Source of the DNA: Gemmatimonadota bacterium | GTDB taxonomy: Bacteria > Gemmatimonadota > Gemmatimonadetes > Gemmatimonadales > GWC2-71-9 | Assembly: GCA_020351775.1 (NCBI GenBank) | Contig: CP070666.1 | Location: 3,657,220-3,689,691 of the forward strand | DNA length: 32,472 nt | Reading direction: 5' to 3' | Shown: positions 1-7,394 of the stretch, piece by piece | How positions within the stretch are numbered: position 1 is the stretch's first letter | Layout of the letters: every line of letters begins with the position of its first letter | Translations under genes and position numbers: made by a program | The notes under the pieces: model-generated | Seen by the model: the letters and a program-made list of their open reading frames with translations, nothing else | What the model was told of the DNA's origin: nothing | Databases searched by the model: none

Positions 1-9
1 GATTAGGCC

Positions 10-101
10 GGAGCGGGGAGCGGACTCTTCGGCCACTCACCGATGGTGATCCATCTTTCGGGAGCTCAACCCCAAGACCTCCACTCCCCGCTCCCCGCTC
101 C
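10..101. repeat. Inverted pair of the dispersed GGAGCGGGGAGCGG repeat
   Basis: GGAGCGGGGAGCGG at 10-23 is matched by its exact reverse complement at 88-101 (14 of 14), and the right copy is part of a longer GGAGCGGGGAGCGGGGAGTGG-like run. The pair lies just beyond the stop codon of the TenA-like gene. The loop of 64 nt is long for an intrinsic terminator and no T-run follows. The same core recurs at 6326-6340, 25661-25675 and 26936-26951, always between genes, so I read it as a dispersed repeat and not as a site specific to this gene. Positions 1-106 hold nothing else I recognise. Confidence 0.7.
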
Positions 102-106
102 ACTGT

Positions 107-775
107 CTAGCCCGTCTCTGCTAGCTCAGCGACACAATCCCAGAACATCTTCTCGTAGGCCTGAAACAGCCGCGCACCGCGGCTCAGCCGCAGCGGATCG
201 TCGCCGCGATCCAGGCCAGCCTGGATGATCTCCAGCGCCACCTCCTCGAACGGCGGCATCGCTGCGAAGGTATCGAGGAATTCCGTCTGCTCGGCAGTGA
301 ACCCGTAGGCATGCCGCAGCGCTGCGCTAGTGCGGGCGCAGTTGTGTCCCCAGGCCGCGAAATTCACCAGTATCCCCAGCACGAACTCCGCCGCCGAGGC
401 ATATAGCGCCTGGTAGGCCATGAAGGTCGTGTAGGCGAAACCTTCCGCCGTCACCGGATAGTCCCGCAGCTCCGCCTCGGTCATTTGGAGCCTGGCCGCC
501 AAACGCAACAGCCGCGGTAACCCCTGGTGTTCGCCCTGCAGTATGCCCATGAAGAAATCGTGACTTGGCTCGCCCCCGAACCGCTGCACCAGGATCGCTA
601 GCGAACGCATGTCGCTGGTGATGATGTGGTACTGGTGGCCCGGAAAGGCGCGCAGCGCATCAAGCGAGACCGCGCGCCGCTCCAGTAGCTCGGGATAGGG
701 GTGGTTGCGGATCTGGTCGTCTATAGCCTGCAGCTCGCTGCGAACCCGATCGACCAGCCTACTTGCGTCGGTCAT
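107..775 (-). CDS. TenA/PqqC-like (heme-oxygenase-fold) protein
   Basis: This is a soluble, helical 222-residue protein that resembles the TenA/thiaminase II and PqqC superfamily (iron-containing heme-oxygenase-like fold). The resemblance lies in overall length, the helical amphipathic pattern, a HQYHIITSDMRSLA stretch near residue 50 and an FEEVALEII segment near the C-terminus. The start at 775 is chosen because AGGAG lies 8 nt upstream; a longer reading frame to 835 has no such site and an unlikely Arg/Thr-rich extension. No thiamine gene or TPP-riboswitch-like element is adjacent, so a role in thiamine salvage is not supported by context. The substrate is unknown. It is divergent from the CPBP protease gene at 885 and could share its promoter region. 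Confidence 0.75.
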   Translation of the reverse strand: MTDASRLVDRVRSELQAIDDQIRNHPYPELLERRAVSLDALRAFPGHQYHIITSDMRSLAILVQRFGGEPSHDFFMGILQGEHQGLPRLLRLAARLQMTEAELRDYPVTAEGFAYTTFMAYQALYASAAEFVLGILVNFAAWGHNCARTSAALRHAYGFTAEQTEFLDTFAAMPPFEEVALEIIQAGLDRGDDPLRLSRGARLFQAYEKMFWDCVAELAETG

Positions 776-884
776 CGTCCCATCTCCTGTGAGCTCGCCT
801 GAAGTTGTCCTACGGTCGAGCAGGCGACAAGTCACTGGCAGTCCCGACTACCGTTACGCGGTGAAGGGCTGTACAGTGTTGGGC

Positions 885-1541
885 ATGACCGAGCCGGCCC
901 AACGGCGTCATATCTTGTTGCTCGCTATCGCATTCGAGGGCGGGTTGGTCGCGCTCGCGATACTGCTCGGTTGGCTGTGGGACCGGCCCACATGGGGTCT
1001 GATCCGGCCCTCTTGGAGCGGATTCCTATGGGGCCTGGCAGCCACGCTGCCGTTGCTGCCGGTCCTGCTATGGCTCTCCCATTCTAAATGGGGCCCGCTG
1101 CAACGACTCATGGCCGAAATCGACGAGTTCATCGCCCCGGTCTTCGCCCGCTCGACACTGTTGGACCTGGCCGTCATTGCGTTGCTGGCGGGATTGGGCG
1201 AGGAGCTGCTGTTTCGCGGATTGATACAAACCGGCCTCACCGATCTGGCTGGCACCGGAGTGGCACTGATGGTGACCAGCCTGCTGTTTGGCCTGCTTCA
1301 CTGGGTAACCCGCGCCTACGCCGTGTTGGCGGCTCTGTTCGGCGTTTACCTCGGCGGCTTGCTGGTGGTCAGCGGAGACATCATGGCCCCGATCGTGACG
1401 CACGCTTTGTATGACGTGGTTGCGTTGCGCTACCTGCGAACCAGGGGACGGATGCTCCCTCAGTTGATGCTCTCGAAGAAATCGTTGCCCTTATCATCTA
1501 CCAGAATGAACGCCGGGAAGTCCACCACCTCGATTTTGTAG
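885..1541 (+). CDS. CPBP family intramembrane glutamic/metalloprotease
   Basis: A 218-residue multi-pass membrane protein of the CPBP (CAAX protease/bacteriocin-processing, Abi) family. The family signature is visible: GEELLFRG with E106, E107 and R111, then H139 in FGLLHW and H173 in VTHALYD, the expected active-site residues. At least five hydrophobic segments flank these. The start at 885 gives a short N-terminus before the first membrane helix; GTG at 861 is possible. The last 27 codons overlap the 3' end of the fumarase gene on the other strand. That tail (after LRYLRTRG) is hydrophilic and past the conserved family end, so it is probably dispensable. The substrate is unknown; in bacteria the family acts in prenyl-protein-like processing, bacteriocin immunity or membrane-protein turnover. 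Confidence 0.85.
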   Translation: MTEPAQRRHILLLAIAFEGGLVALAILLGWLWDRPTWGLIRPSWSGFLWGLAATLPLLPVLLWLSHSKWGPLQRLMAEIDEFIAPVFARSTLLDLAVIALLAGLGEELLFRGLIQTGLTDLAGTGVALMVTSLLFGLLHWVTRAYAVLAALFGVYLGGLLVVSGDIMAPIVTHALYDVVALRYLRTRGRMLPQLMLSKKSLPLSSTRMNAGKSTTSIL

Positions 1542-3073
1542 ATCGCTTCCATGCCGAGTTCGGGATACTCTAGGAGTTCGACCTTCTTGATGTTCTCCTG
1601 TGCCAGGATCGCCGCTGGCCCGCCTATCGAGCCGAGGTAGAAGCCACCGTATTTCCTACAGGCTTCGGTCACCTGCTTGCTGCGATTGCCCTTGGCGATC
1701 ATGACCAACGACGCACCTTCGGCCTGGAACGGGGCGACATACGTATCCATGCGCCCGGCCGTGGTCGGTCCGAACGAGCCTGACGGCAGTCCCTGAGGCG
1801 TTTTGGCAGGGCCGGCATAGTAGATCGGATGATCCTTGAAATACTGCGGTATGCCCGCTCCGCCATCCAGCCGCTCCTTGATCTTAGCGTGGGCGATGTC
1901 GCGCGCAACGATTATCGTACCGCTCAGCGACAACTGCGTCTCGACCCGATACTTGCTGAGTTCGGCCGTGATCTCACTCATCGGACGGTTGAGATCGATC
2001 TTGACGATCCCGGTATCGTCCTTCCTGCGATACTTGTCCGGAATGAAGCGGCCTGGATTGCGTTCCAGCTCTTCGATCCAGATGCCTTCACGGTTTATCT
2101 TGGCCTTGACGTTGCGGTGGGCCGAGCAGGACACACCCATTCCGATCGGACAAGAGGCACCGTGCCGCGGCAGGCGCACGACCCGCGCATCCAGCGCGAA
2201 GTACTTGCCGCCGAACTGCGCCCCGTATCCGCTCTGGTAGGCCGCCTCCAGTATCCTCTGTTCCAATGCCGTGTCGCGGAACGCCCGGCCAGCAGCATTG
2301 CCTGTAGTCGGTAGACCGTCCAGGTAGTGGGTCGAAGCCAGCTTGACGGTCTTCATACAAGCCTCGGCCGAGGTCCCCCCGATGACGAACGCCAGGTGGT
2401 AGGGTGGACACGCAGCCGTTCCCAGGGTCTTCATCTTTTCGATCAGGAACGCTTCGAGCTTGTCCGGATGCAGTGTTGCTTTGGTCTGCTGGAACAGGAA
2501 GGACTTGTTGGCCGAGCCACCGCCCTTGGCCAGGAACAGGAACTTGTACTCCATTCCATCGGTGGCGTAGATATCGATCTGAGCTGGGAGGTTGTTGCCC
2601 GAGTTCTGCTCCTCATACATCGTGAGAGCAGCGGTCTGGGAGTAGCGCAGGTTCTCTCCGGTGTACGTGTCGTATATCCCCTTCGACAGGGACTCCTCAT
2701 CGCACGCTCCCGTCCACACCTGTTGGCCCTTCTTGGCCACCACGGTTGCCGTCCCTGTGTCCTGGCAGAATGGCAACACGAAGTTGGCTGCCACCTCTGC
2801 GTTCCTAAGCATGGCCACAGCCACGTTACGGTCGTTGTCGCTGGCCGCGGGATCGTCTAAGATCGCAGCCACCTGCTGCAAATGATCCGTCCGTAGCAGG
2901 AACGACGCATCTCGCAGCGCCTCACGCGCGAGCAGTGTCAGTGCCTCCGGCTCGACCTTCAATATCTCGCTGCCCTCGAAGCTGGTGACCGAAATGTGCT
3001 GGTCGGTCAGCAGGCGGTACCTGGTGGTATCCTCAACAAGTGGAAACGGATCCTGGTAGGCGAAATCGGCCAT
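1460..3073 (-). CDS. fumA: Class I (Fe-S, oxygen-sensitive) fumarate hydratase
   Basis: This enzyme interconverts fumarate and L-malate in the TCA cycle in the cytosol. The 537-residue protein is collinear with the fused two-domain FumA/FumB type (about 550 residues). The N-terminal alpha part has [12 protein letters not shown] with the first Fe-S cysteine and [13 protein letters not shown] central [18 protein letters not shown] segment follows. The C-terminal beta part has [24 protein letters not shown] and the terminal [20 protein letters not shown]. The start at 3073 has GGAGG 8 nt upstream; the frame extends to 3184, but that extension is Arg/Pro-rich and unlike the family. Its last 82 nt overlap the convergent CPBP gene. 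The gene is monocistronic as far as the window shows. The symbol is by family; fumB is equally possible. Confidence 0.95.
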   Translation of the reverse strand: MADFAYQDPFPLVEDTTRYRLLTDQHISVTSFEGSEILKVEPEALTLLAREALRDASFLLRTDHLQQVAAILDDPAASDNDRNVAVAMLRNAEVAANFVLPFCQDTGTATVVAKKGQQVWTGACDEESLSKGIYDTYTGENLRYSQTAALTMYEEQNSGNNLPAQIDIYATDGMEYKFLFLAKGGGSANKSFLFQQTKATLHPDKLEAFLIEKMKTLGTAACPPYHLAFVIGGTSAEACMKTVKLASTHYLDGLPTTGNAAGRAFRDTALEQRILEAAYQSGYGAQFGGKYFALDARVVRLPRHGASCPIGMGVSCSAHRNVKAKINREGIWIEELERNPGRFIPDKYRRKDDTGIVKIDLNRPMSEITAELSKYRVETQLSLSGTIIVARDIAHAKIKERLDGGAGIPQYFKDHPIYYAGPAKTPQGLPSGSFGPTTAGRMDTYVAPFQAEGASLVMIAKGNRSKQVTEACRKYGGFYLGSIGGPAAILAQENIKKVELLEYPELGMEAIYKIEVVDFPAFILVDDKGNDFFESIN

Positions 3074-3235
3074 CACTTGGCCTCCTCGAATTCTCATGTA
3101 TGGGATGGGCCTGATGAACCGCCCGGCTCCGGGGCGGGAGGCCAACAGCTGAGCTCTGGGTGTCTGAAATATAGTCCGTCGCATCGTACGACCCTGATCG
3201 AGCTCAGGGGCCGACGCGACACGCCCCCGCAGCCC

Positions 3236-4438
3236 CTAGGGCTTCGTACCGTCCGGATGACATCCCAGGCACGTAGGAGGATCGTACGCGTAGCCCGTCA
3301 TCCCGCTGTGTGTATCATCCATGTCATTCTGGTTGTGTCTGTGACAGTTGAAGCAAGTGAACACGGAAAAATCTCCGGATTGGGTGTGGCAGATACCGCA
3401 GCTCTGCCACTCGCCAGCATGATCGCCCGAATAGATCGGGAAGTAGTCGGCGTCGTGATCGAACCTCCCTCCAGTCCAGGTCGAGCCGTCATGACACGTC
3501 AAGCAGCTGGTTGGGTACCCCGATCCCAGATGTTGTTGATCGTAGTCACTCTGATGGCAGGCTGCGCAGTCAGTTTCGTCCGCAGGCGTGAACAGAGGTT
3601 GTCCCGTGACCGCATCGTGGCAGCTGGTGCACGGCAGCGTGGTGTGTCGGCCGGTCAAGTCGAACCCGCCGGAGGCAACCCCGTGGTCGAACGTTGCCCC
3701 GCTCCAGGCCGACGTGGAATGACACGACGTGCACGTCGTCGGATAGCCGGTTCCGGCATGCTGTACGTCGTAGTCACTCTGGTGGCACGCTATGCAGTCG
3801 TTCGCATCCTTAGGCGAGAACCGGAGCCTGTCAGCACTCTTCACATGGCAGCCGCCGCATTCCAGTTGCGCGTGCACGTCCAACAGCTCGTATCCTCCCG
3901 CGGCTGCTGCGTGGTTGTTCACGAACTGGCGATGGGTTTCGCCGGCTGGGTTGTGACAGACCCAACAGGAAACTGCGGAGAAACCCAGGTCCGTATGGTC
4001 TCCGCGCAGCCACCCATGGCACTGACCGCAAGCGCGCTCGGTTGCGAAGGCCGGATCCACTTGCACGGAGGCCATGCCCTCCACCCCGTCGGTGGTAGCC
4101 GTAACGGAAGTCGATCCAACGGCGAGAGCCTTGACAAGACCCATAGAGTCGATCGTAGCAACGGATGCATCCGACACCGACCATGAGAACGATCGGTCCG
4201 CGAGGAACCCTTCCAGTCGATCGTGGGCGGTGGCAATCAGAAGGGCCGAGTCGCCGGCGCCACCGAGCTGAAGCACGGCTGGATCTATGCTGACTGCTGC
4301 AACCACCGGTCCCGAATCGCTCGGCAGCTCCTCAACATCATCCCAGCTGCAGGCAACGAGCGACAGTGTCGTGCACAGCGCCATCTTGACAGTCCGCCCA
4401 TGCCGAAGCGTCTTCGAGTCGTCATGGCCCGGTCTCAT
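3236..4438 (-). CDS. Lipoprotein multiheme c-type cytochrome (11 CxxCH) with Ig-like domain
   Basis: A 400-residue exported electron-transfer protein. A lipobox (SLVAC, Cys30) follows a basic N-terminus. Residues about 47-127 look like a bacterial Ig-like group 2 (BIG2) domain, with SWSVSDASVATIDSMG and VGSTSVTATTDG. Eleven CxxCH heme sites follow between residues 137 and 393 (CGQCH, CWVCH, CGGCH, CIACH, CTSCH twice, CAACH, CLTCH, CGICH, CFNCH, CLGCH). Nine fall into three similar modules of about 65-71 residues (183-253, 259-329, 333-396), each with three hemes; modules 1 and 2 are very alike (CxACHQSDYDxQH, GYPT, FDH). Many extra His residues could be distal ligands. GGAGG lies 6 nt before the start. 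No porin-cytochrome partner or maturation gene is adjacent. A role in periplasmic or outer-membrane electron transfer is inference; no catalytic signature is seen. Confidence 0.9.
   Translation of the reverse strand: MRPGHDDSKTLRHGRTVKMALCTTLSLVACSWDDVEELPSDSGPVVAAVSIDPAVLQLGGAGDSALLIATAHDRLEGFLADRSFSWSVSDASVATIDSMGLVKALAVGSTSVTATTDGVEGMASVQVDPAFATERACGQCHGWLRGDHTDLGFSAVSCWVCHNPAGETHRQFVNNHAAAAGGYELLDVHAQLECGGCHVKSADRLRFSPKDANDCIACHQSDYDVQHAGTGYPTTCTSCHSTSAWSGATFDHGVASGGFDLTGRHTTLPCTSCHDAVTGQPLFTPADETDCAACHQSDYDQQHLGSGYPTSCLTCHDGSTWTGGRFDHDADYFPIYSGDHAGEWQSCGICHTQSGDFSVFTCFNCHRHNQNDMDDTHSGMTGYAYDPPTCLGCHPDGTKP
3442..3892 (-). repeat. Three in-gene modules of three CxxCH each
   Basis: Within the multiheme cytochrome gene, codons 183-253, 259-329 and 333-396 encode related units. 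Each has an H-rich start, a first CxxCH, a middle CxACHQSDYD- or CFNCHRHNQND-type site, then GYPT- or AYDP- plus a third CxxCH. Modules 1 and 2 can be aligned by eye nearly end to end; module 3 is more diverged and loses the trailing FDH. The span given begins with module 1 and covers the first residues of module 3, which runs on to about 3251. The arrangement suggests growth by tandem duplication of a three-heme unit. Confidence 0.75.
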
Positions 4439-4602
4439 GAGTCACCTCCCTCTCGGTTAGCAGCTGTTGACGGCTCGGGTCTGACAATAAGGCGCCAAAG
4501 TACCCAGACTGCTACGACCACGTTGTGATATTTGACCAGAGCCAGGTTGACTGAAGCTAACCGGCGAGAGTAAGAACGCGGCTTACGAGCAATGAAGCGA
4601 TC

Positions 4603-4640
4603 TTCAGGGATACGGCCCCTCGGGCTATAATTCCAGCCCG
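4603..4640 (+). promoter_or_regulatory. Candidate promoter with -10 box inside an inverted repeat, upstream of the MscS gene
   Basis: TATAAT at 4626-4631 is a perfect sigma70-type -10 box. The best -35 at 17-nt spacing is TTCAGG (4603-4608), a weak match. The -10 lies within CGGGCT (4621-4626) / AGCCCG (4635-4640), a 6-bp inverted repeat that could be an operator or simply a small hairpin. It is about 50 nt upstream of the channel start codon. The remaining part of 4439-4689 carries no gene I can support. Confidence 0.35.
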
Positions 4641-4689
4641 CACCGCGACTCACGGACCACAGGGGCAACATGCAAAACGGGGCAGGCAG

Positions 4690-5985
4690 ATGACGGGAGC
4701 AACTCACCTACTCCAGAGCGCCGATACTACCCGAGTCAGCTGGATGTCTTCTGCGATCTCCTGGCTGGGCGAGCACCAACTGATCTCGCAGGGCCTGGCA
4801 ATCGTACTGGTTGCGCTACTGGCATACGTCACCAATCTCATAACCAAACGGTTCCTTTTGGCGACCGTCGGCCGGGTTGTGAAGCGCACGACGTTCAAGT
4901 GGGACGATGTGCTGCAACGTTTCAAGGTATTCGAACGGCTGGCCCACTTCGCACCTGCCCTTGCCGTTTACTTCGGGATCCAGTTAGTGCCTGGTCTGGC
5001 AGATGAGTTCATAGCTCTGATCCAGCGCGCAGCTCTCGCCACCATGGTATTGATCGGAACCCTCGCCGCCAGCCAGCTGCTCTCGGCTGCCAACGAGATC
5101 TACTCATCTAGCAATCTCGCCGAAGGCCGCACGATCAAGGGCTATGTCCAAATCATAAAGATCGCGCTCTTCATCGTGGGTGGCATCGTGGCGTTGGCAG
5201 CTCTGACCGATCGGTCCCCACTCGTGATGCTCGGTGGCCTGGGTGCGATGACGGCGGTGCTCCTCATCGTGTTTCGTGACACGATTCTCTCGTTCGTGGC
5301 CAGCTTGCAGATCTCCAACTACGACATGATGCGGGTGGGCGACTGGATCGAGATGCCGCAGTACGGCGCCGATGGCGATGTCGTAGACATTGGACTGCAC
5401 ACCATCAAGGTGCAGAACTGGGACAAGACGATCACGGCCATCCCGACCCACAAGTTCCTCTCGGATTCGTTCAAGAACTGGCGCTCGATGCCACAGTCGG
5501 GAGGCAGGCGCATCAAGCGCTCGATCTACGTTGACATGAACTCGATCAGGTTCCTGGAACAGGAGGATATCGAGCGGTTTGAGAGATTCGTGCTGCTGCG
5601 AGACTACATCCGCCAGAAGAAGCAGGAGATCGATGAATACAACGCTGAGCATCTGCCCAATCAGGCCTTCACGGCAAATGCCCGGCGTCTCACCAACATC
5701 GGTACCTTCCGCCACTACATTGTGCGCTATCTGCGTCAGCACCCTCAGATCAACCAGCAAATGACTTTGATGGTACGCCAGCTCAATCCGACTCCTCAGG
5801 GGCTACCGCTCGAGGTGTACGTCTTCTCGAGCGATATCGCTTGGGTGTCCTACGAGGGAATCCAGTCCGACATCTTCGATCACATCATGGCGATCGTGCC
5901 GGAGTTCGGCTTGCGGTTGTATCAGCAGCCGTCGGGCAGCGACGTCGAGGCAGGGCTGCGTGCCGTGGTACGAGGAGATGCATGA
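4690..5985 (+). CDS. MscS-family mechanosensitive channel, YbdG-like
   Basis: A 431-residue inner-membrane protein that would open under membrane tension to release solutes on hypo-osmotic shock. About four or five hydrophobic segments occupy residues 28-205. They end in the Gly/Ala-rich pore helix (LGGLGAMTAVLLIVFRDTILSFVAS) typical of MscS. The cytosolic beta domain follows: GDWIEMPQYGADGDVVDIGLHTIKVQNWDKTITAIPTHKF in outline. Then comes a YbdG-type insertion (FERFVLLRDYIRQKKQEIDEYN) before the C-terminal alpha/beta part, which separates it from short MscS. The start at 4690 has only a weak ribosome site (GGCAG); Met at 4744 is an alternative. The stop codon abuts the start of the MOSC-like ORF with no gap, so the two are probably one transcript. 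A candidate -10 lies at 4626. Confidence 0.92.
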   Translation: MTGATHLLQSADTTRVSWMSSAISWLGEHQLISQGLAIVLVALLAYVTNLITKRFLLATVGRVVKRTTFKWDDVLQRFKVFERLAHFAPALAVYFGIQLVPGLADEFIALIQRAALATMVLIGTLAASQLLSAANEIYSSSNLAEGRTIKGYVQIIKIALFIVGGIVALAALTDRSPLVMLGGLGAMTAVLLIVFRDTILSFVASLQISNYDMMRVGDWIEMPQYGADGDVVDIGLHTIKVQNWDKTITAIPTHKFLSDSFKNWRSMPQSGGRRIKRSIYVDMNSIRFLEQEDIERFERFVLLRDYIRQKKQEIDEYNAEHLPNQAFTANARRLTNIGTFRHYIVRYLRQHPQINQQMTLMVRQLNPTPQGLPLEVYVFSSDIAWVSYEGIQSDIFDHIMAIVPEFGLRLYQQPSGSDVEAGLRAVVRGDA

Positions 5986-6282
5986 ATGCCTGAGGTTGCG
6001 AAGCTCGCCGCGATCTGGATCAAGCGTGCCGATCGCGAACCGATGGAATCAGTCCGCCACGCACACCTCGTGTCCGGCGCGGGCCTTAGAGGCAACTCCG
6101 ACTACGGAGCCGAGCGCCAGATCACGATCATAGGCCGGGAAGTCTCCGGCGCGTTACCGCCACAGATACGTGAGGCAGTGCGTCCTTCCGCACGCCGCGC
6201 CACCTGGAGTGGCGCAGCGTGGGGTGACGTACTCGACGACGGTGAGATTCGGATGGGAGACGAAGTGGCGTGGGTGGAGTAA
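5986..6282 (+). CDS. Shortened MOSC-domain protein (internal deletion)
   Basis: A 98-residue product. Residues 1-53 match the start of small bacterial MOSC proteins (AIWIKRA, VSGAGLRGNSDYG, RQITIIGREV). Residues 57-98 match their C-terminal end (LPPQIREAVRP, WGDVLDDGEIRMGDEVAW). The middle of the domain is missing in frame, about 55-60 residues by comparison with my memory of the family (usually 150-170 residues). The lost part includes the segment with the conserved cysteine (TRPC-like) thought to bind the molybdenum cofactor. GAGGAG lies 9 nt upstream and the ORF begins right after the MscS stop, so it is probably translated. It is either a decayed remnant or a minimal protein without the sulfur/Moco chemistry. 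The deletion point is near 6145-6155. Confidence 0.6.
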   Translation: MPEVAKLAAIWIKRADREPMESVRHAHLVSGAGLRGNSDYGAERQITIIGREVSGALPPQIREAVRPSARRATWSGAAWGDVLDDGEIRMGDEVAWVE

Positions 6283-6325
6283 GAGACGCACGCTGAGCTT
6301 GCAGATTGCAGCGTGCAAAGCGTAG

Positions 6326-6423
6326 GCAGCGGGGAGCGGAAGCAGCCCAAGGTGGCAGCCGGGAAAGCGCGACCGCCGTGCCCTGACAAGCAGCAAGCAC
6401 GACCGCCGTACCGCGACCGCCGG
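6326..6423 (+). repeat. Dispersed GC-rich repeat, core plus tail
   Basis: Between the convergent MOSC-like and TauE genes, GCAGCGGGGAGCGGA (6326-6340) repeats the core seen at 10-24. It is preceded by a GCA-rich stretch (GCAGATTGCAGCGTGCA) and followed by a tail of GACCGCCGT at 6371 and 6401 and GACCGCCGG at 6415. The element at 26936-26967 has the same order: GCA-rich head, core, GACCGCCGT, GACCGCCGG. The tail ends 18 nt from the TauE stop codon. The spacing is irregular, so this is not a CRISPR. Confidence 0.65.
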
Positions 6424-6441
6424 GGCACACTGGTACTGCGA

Positions 6442-7158
6442 CTAAAGAACCTGCTTGAGCAGCGCGAGGGCGCCCGCCGCCGCCGAAACCGATAGCACAG
6501 CCACTCTCGTATACCCCTTGTCCAACACGCTCGCGATGTGACGTGAAAGCAAATATCCCACCATGATGCCGGGCAGGAAGGAAACGGCCAGGACGAGCTG
6601 CTCTGCACCGAAGAAACCGACGAAATGAAGTCCCACCAGGGAGACTGACACGCCCGCCACAAAATAGGCCGACAGCGTGCCTCTGATCCGGGGACCGGCA
6701 CTGTACTGATAAACCAGTGCCATGGCAGGTCCGCCGACGGAAACCGTGGTGCCCATCAGCCCCGACAGCGCACCGGCCAACACCAGGGTCGAGGGCCGTG
6801 GCCGCATGTGGAACCCTGAAGCGCTCAGCGCCACGGCTGCCAGGATGATGATTCCGAAGACGGCACGCAGCCGATCGGGTGAACAGAGCACCAACACCGA
6901 CATGCCACCCACTATGCCGACCAAGCGGCCCGACAGGGCCCATCCGAGGTCCGAGACCTGAATGGCGTGACGGTCGCGGTGCGTGAGCAACACAGTCAAC
7001 ACCAGCGCACTGAACAGAAGTGGACCCGGAATATAGGCCGGATCGATGAGCAACAACATCGGAGCGGCGAACATTCCCAGGCCGATTCCGATCGAGCCCT
7101 GCAACAGCGCCCCAATCGTCACGATCAGGGTGGTGATCACGAAGTCGAACACACTCAA
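6442..7158 (-). CDS. TauE/SafE family sulfite/anion exporter-like permease
   Basis: A 238-residue polytopic membrane protein with the TauE/SafE layout of two halves. Each half has a Gly/Pro-rich hairpin: GALLQGSIGIGLGMFAAP early in the first half, and GALSGLMGTTVSVGGPAMAL in the second. About seven or eight hydrophobic segments are visible, and family members are usually 240-270 residues. These proteins are proposed to move sulfite, sulfoacetate or other small organic anions across the inner membrane; the substrate here is unknown. No ATG lies at the expected N-terminus. TTG at 7158 (GGGAG 10 nt upstream) or GTG at 7152 are the likely starts; the frame is open much further upstream but encodes Arg/Ser-rich non-family sequence. 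It converges with the MOSC-like gene and is divergent from the deacetylase gene. Confidence 0.85.
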   Translation of the reverse strand: MSVFDFVITTLIVTIGALLQGSIGIGLGMFAAPMLLLIDPAYIPGPLLFSALVLTVLLTHRDRHAIQVSDLGWALSGRLVGIVGGMSVLVLCSPDRLRAVFGIIILAAVALSASGFHMRPRPSTLVLAGALSGLMGTTVSVGGPAMALVYQYSAGPRIRGTLSAYFVAGVSVSLVGLHFVGFFGAEQLVLAVSFLPGIMVGYLLSRHIASVLDKGYTRVAVLSVSAAAGALALLKQVL

Positions 7159-7394
7159 ATGACAAACGCTCCCGGTCGCATGCAACGTTCCGCTGCGGGC
7201 TGCGATCAAAGTGGGGTGGAAGATACATCGGTGCCGACGTCCGTGGTTGCGGTCGGACAGGTCAGTGGACAAGTTCAGCCAGTTCCCTGAGCGCAGTCCA
7301 TGATGTGTCGAGGCACCAAAATGCCAGTTGCACGAGTCCAATCCGTCACCACCACTGGCACTGCGCCCTGCTGCGCCGGAGTACCGACTTCGGC

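Noticed and set aside
2996..4186. Plus-strand open frame of 396 codons opposite the cytochrome gene
   Set aside because: Antisense of the CxxCH-rich coding sequence; the product is Arg/Val-rich and has no domain.
6371..6423. Three GACCGCCG(T/G) units resembling a small CRISPR-like array
   Set aside because: Units are 9 nt with irregular spacing of 21 and 5 nt; no cas genes. Treated as the tail of the dispersed repeat.
6128..7228. Long minus-strand open frame (366 codons) across the TauE gene and the MOSC region
   Set aside because: Arg/Gly/His-rich product without family resemblance; it runs in another phase over the well-supported TauE/SafE gene.
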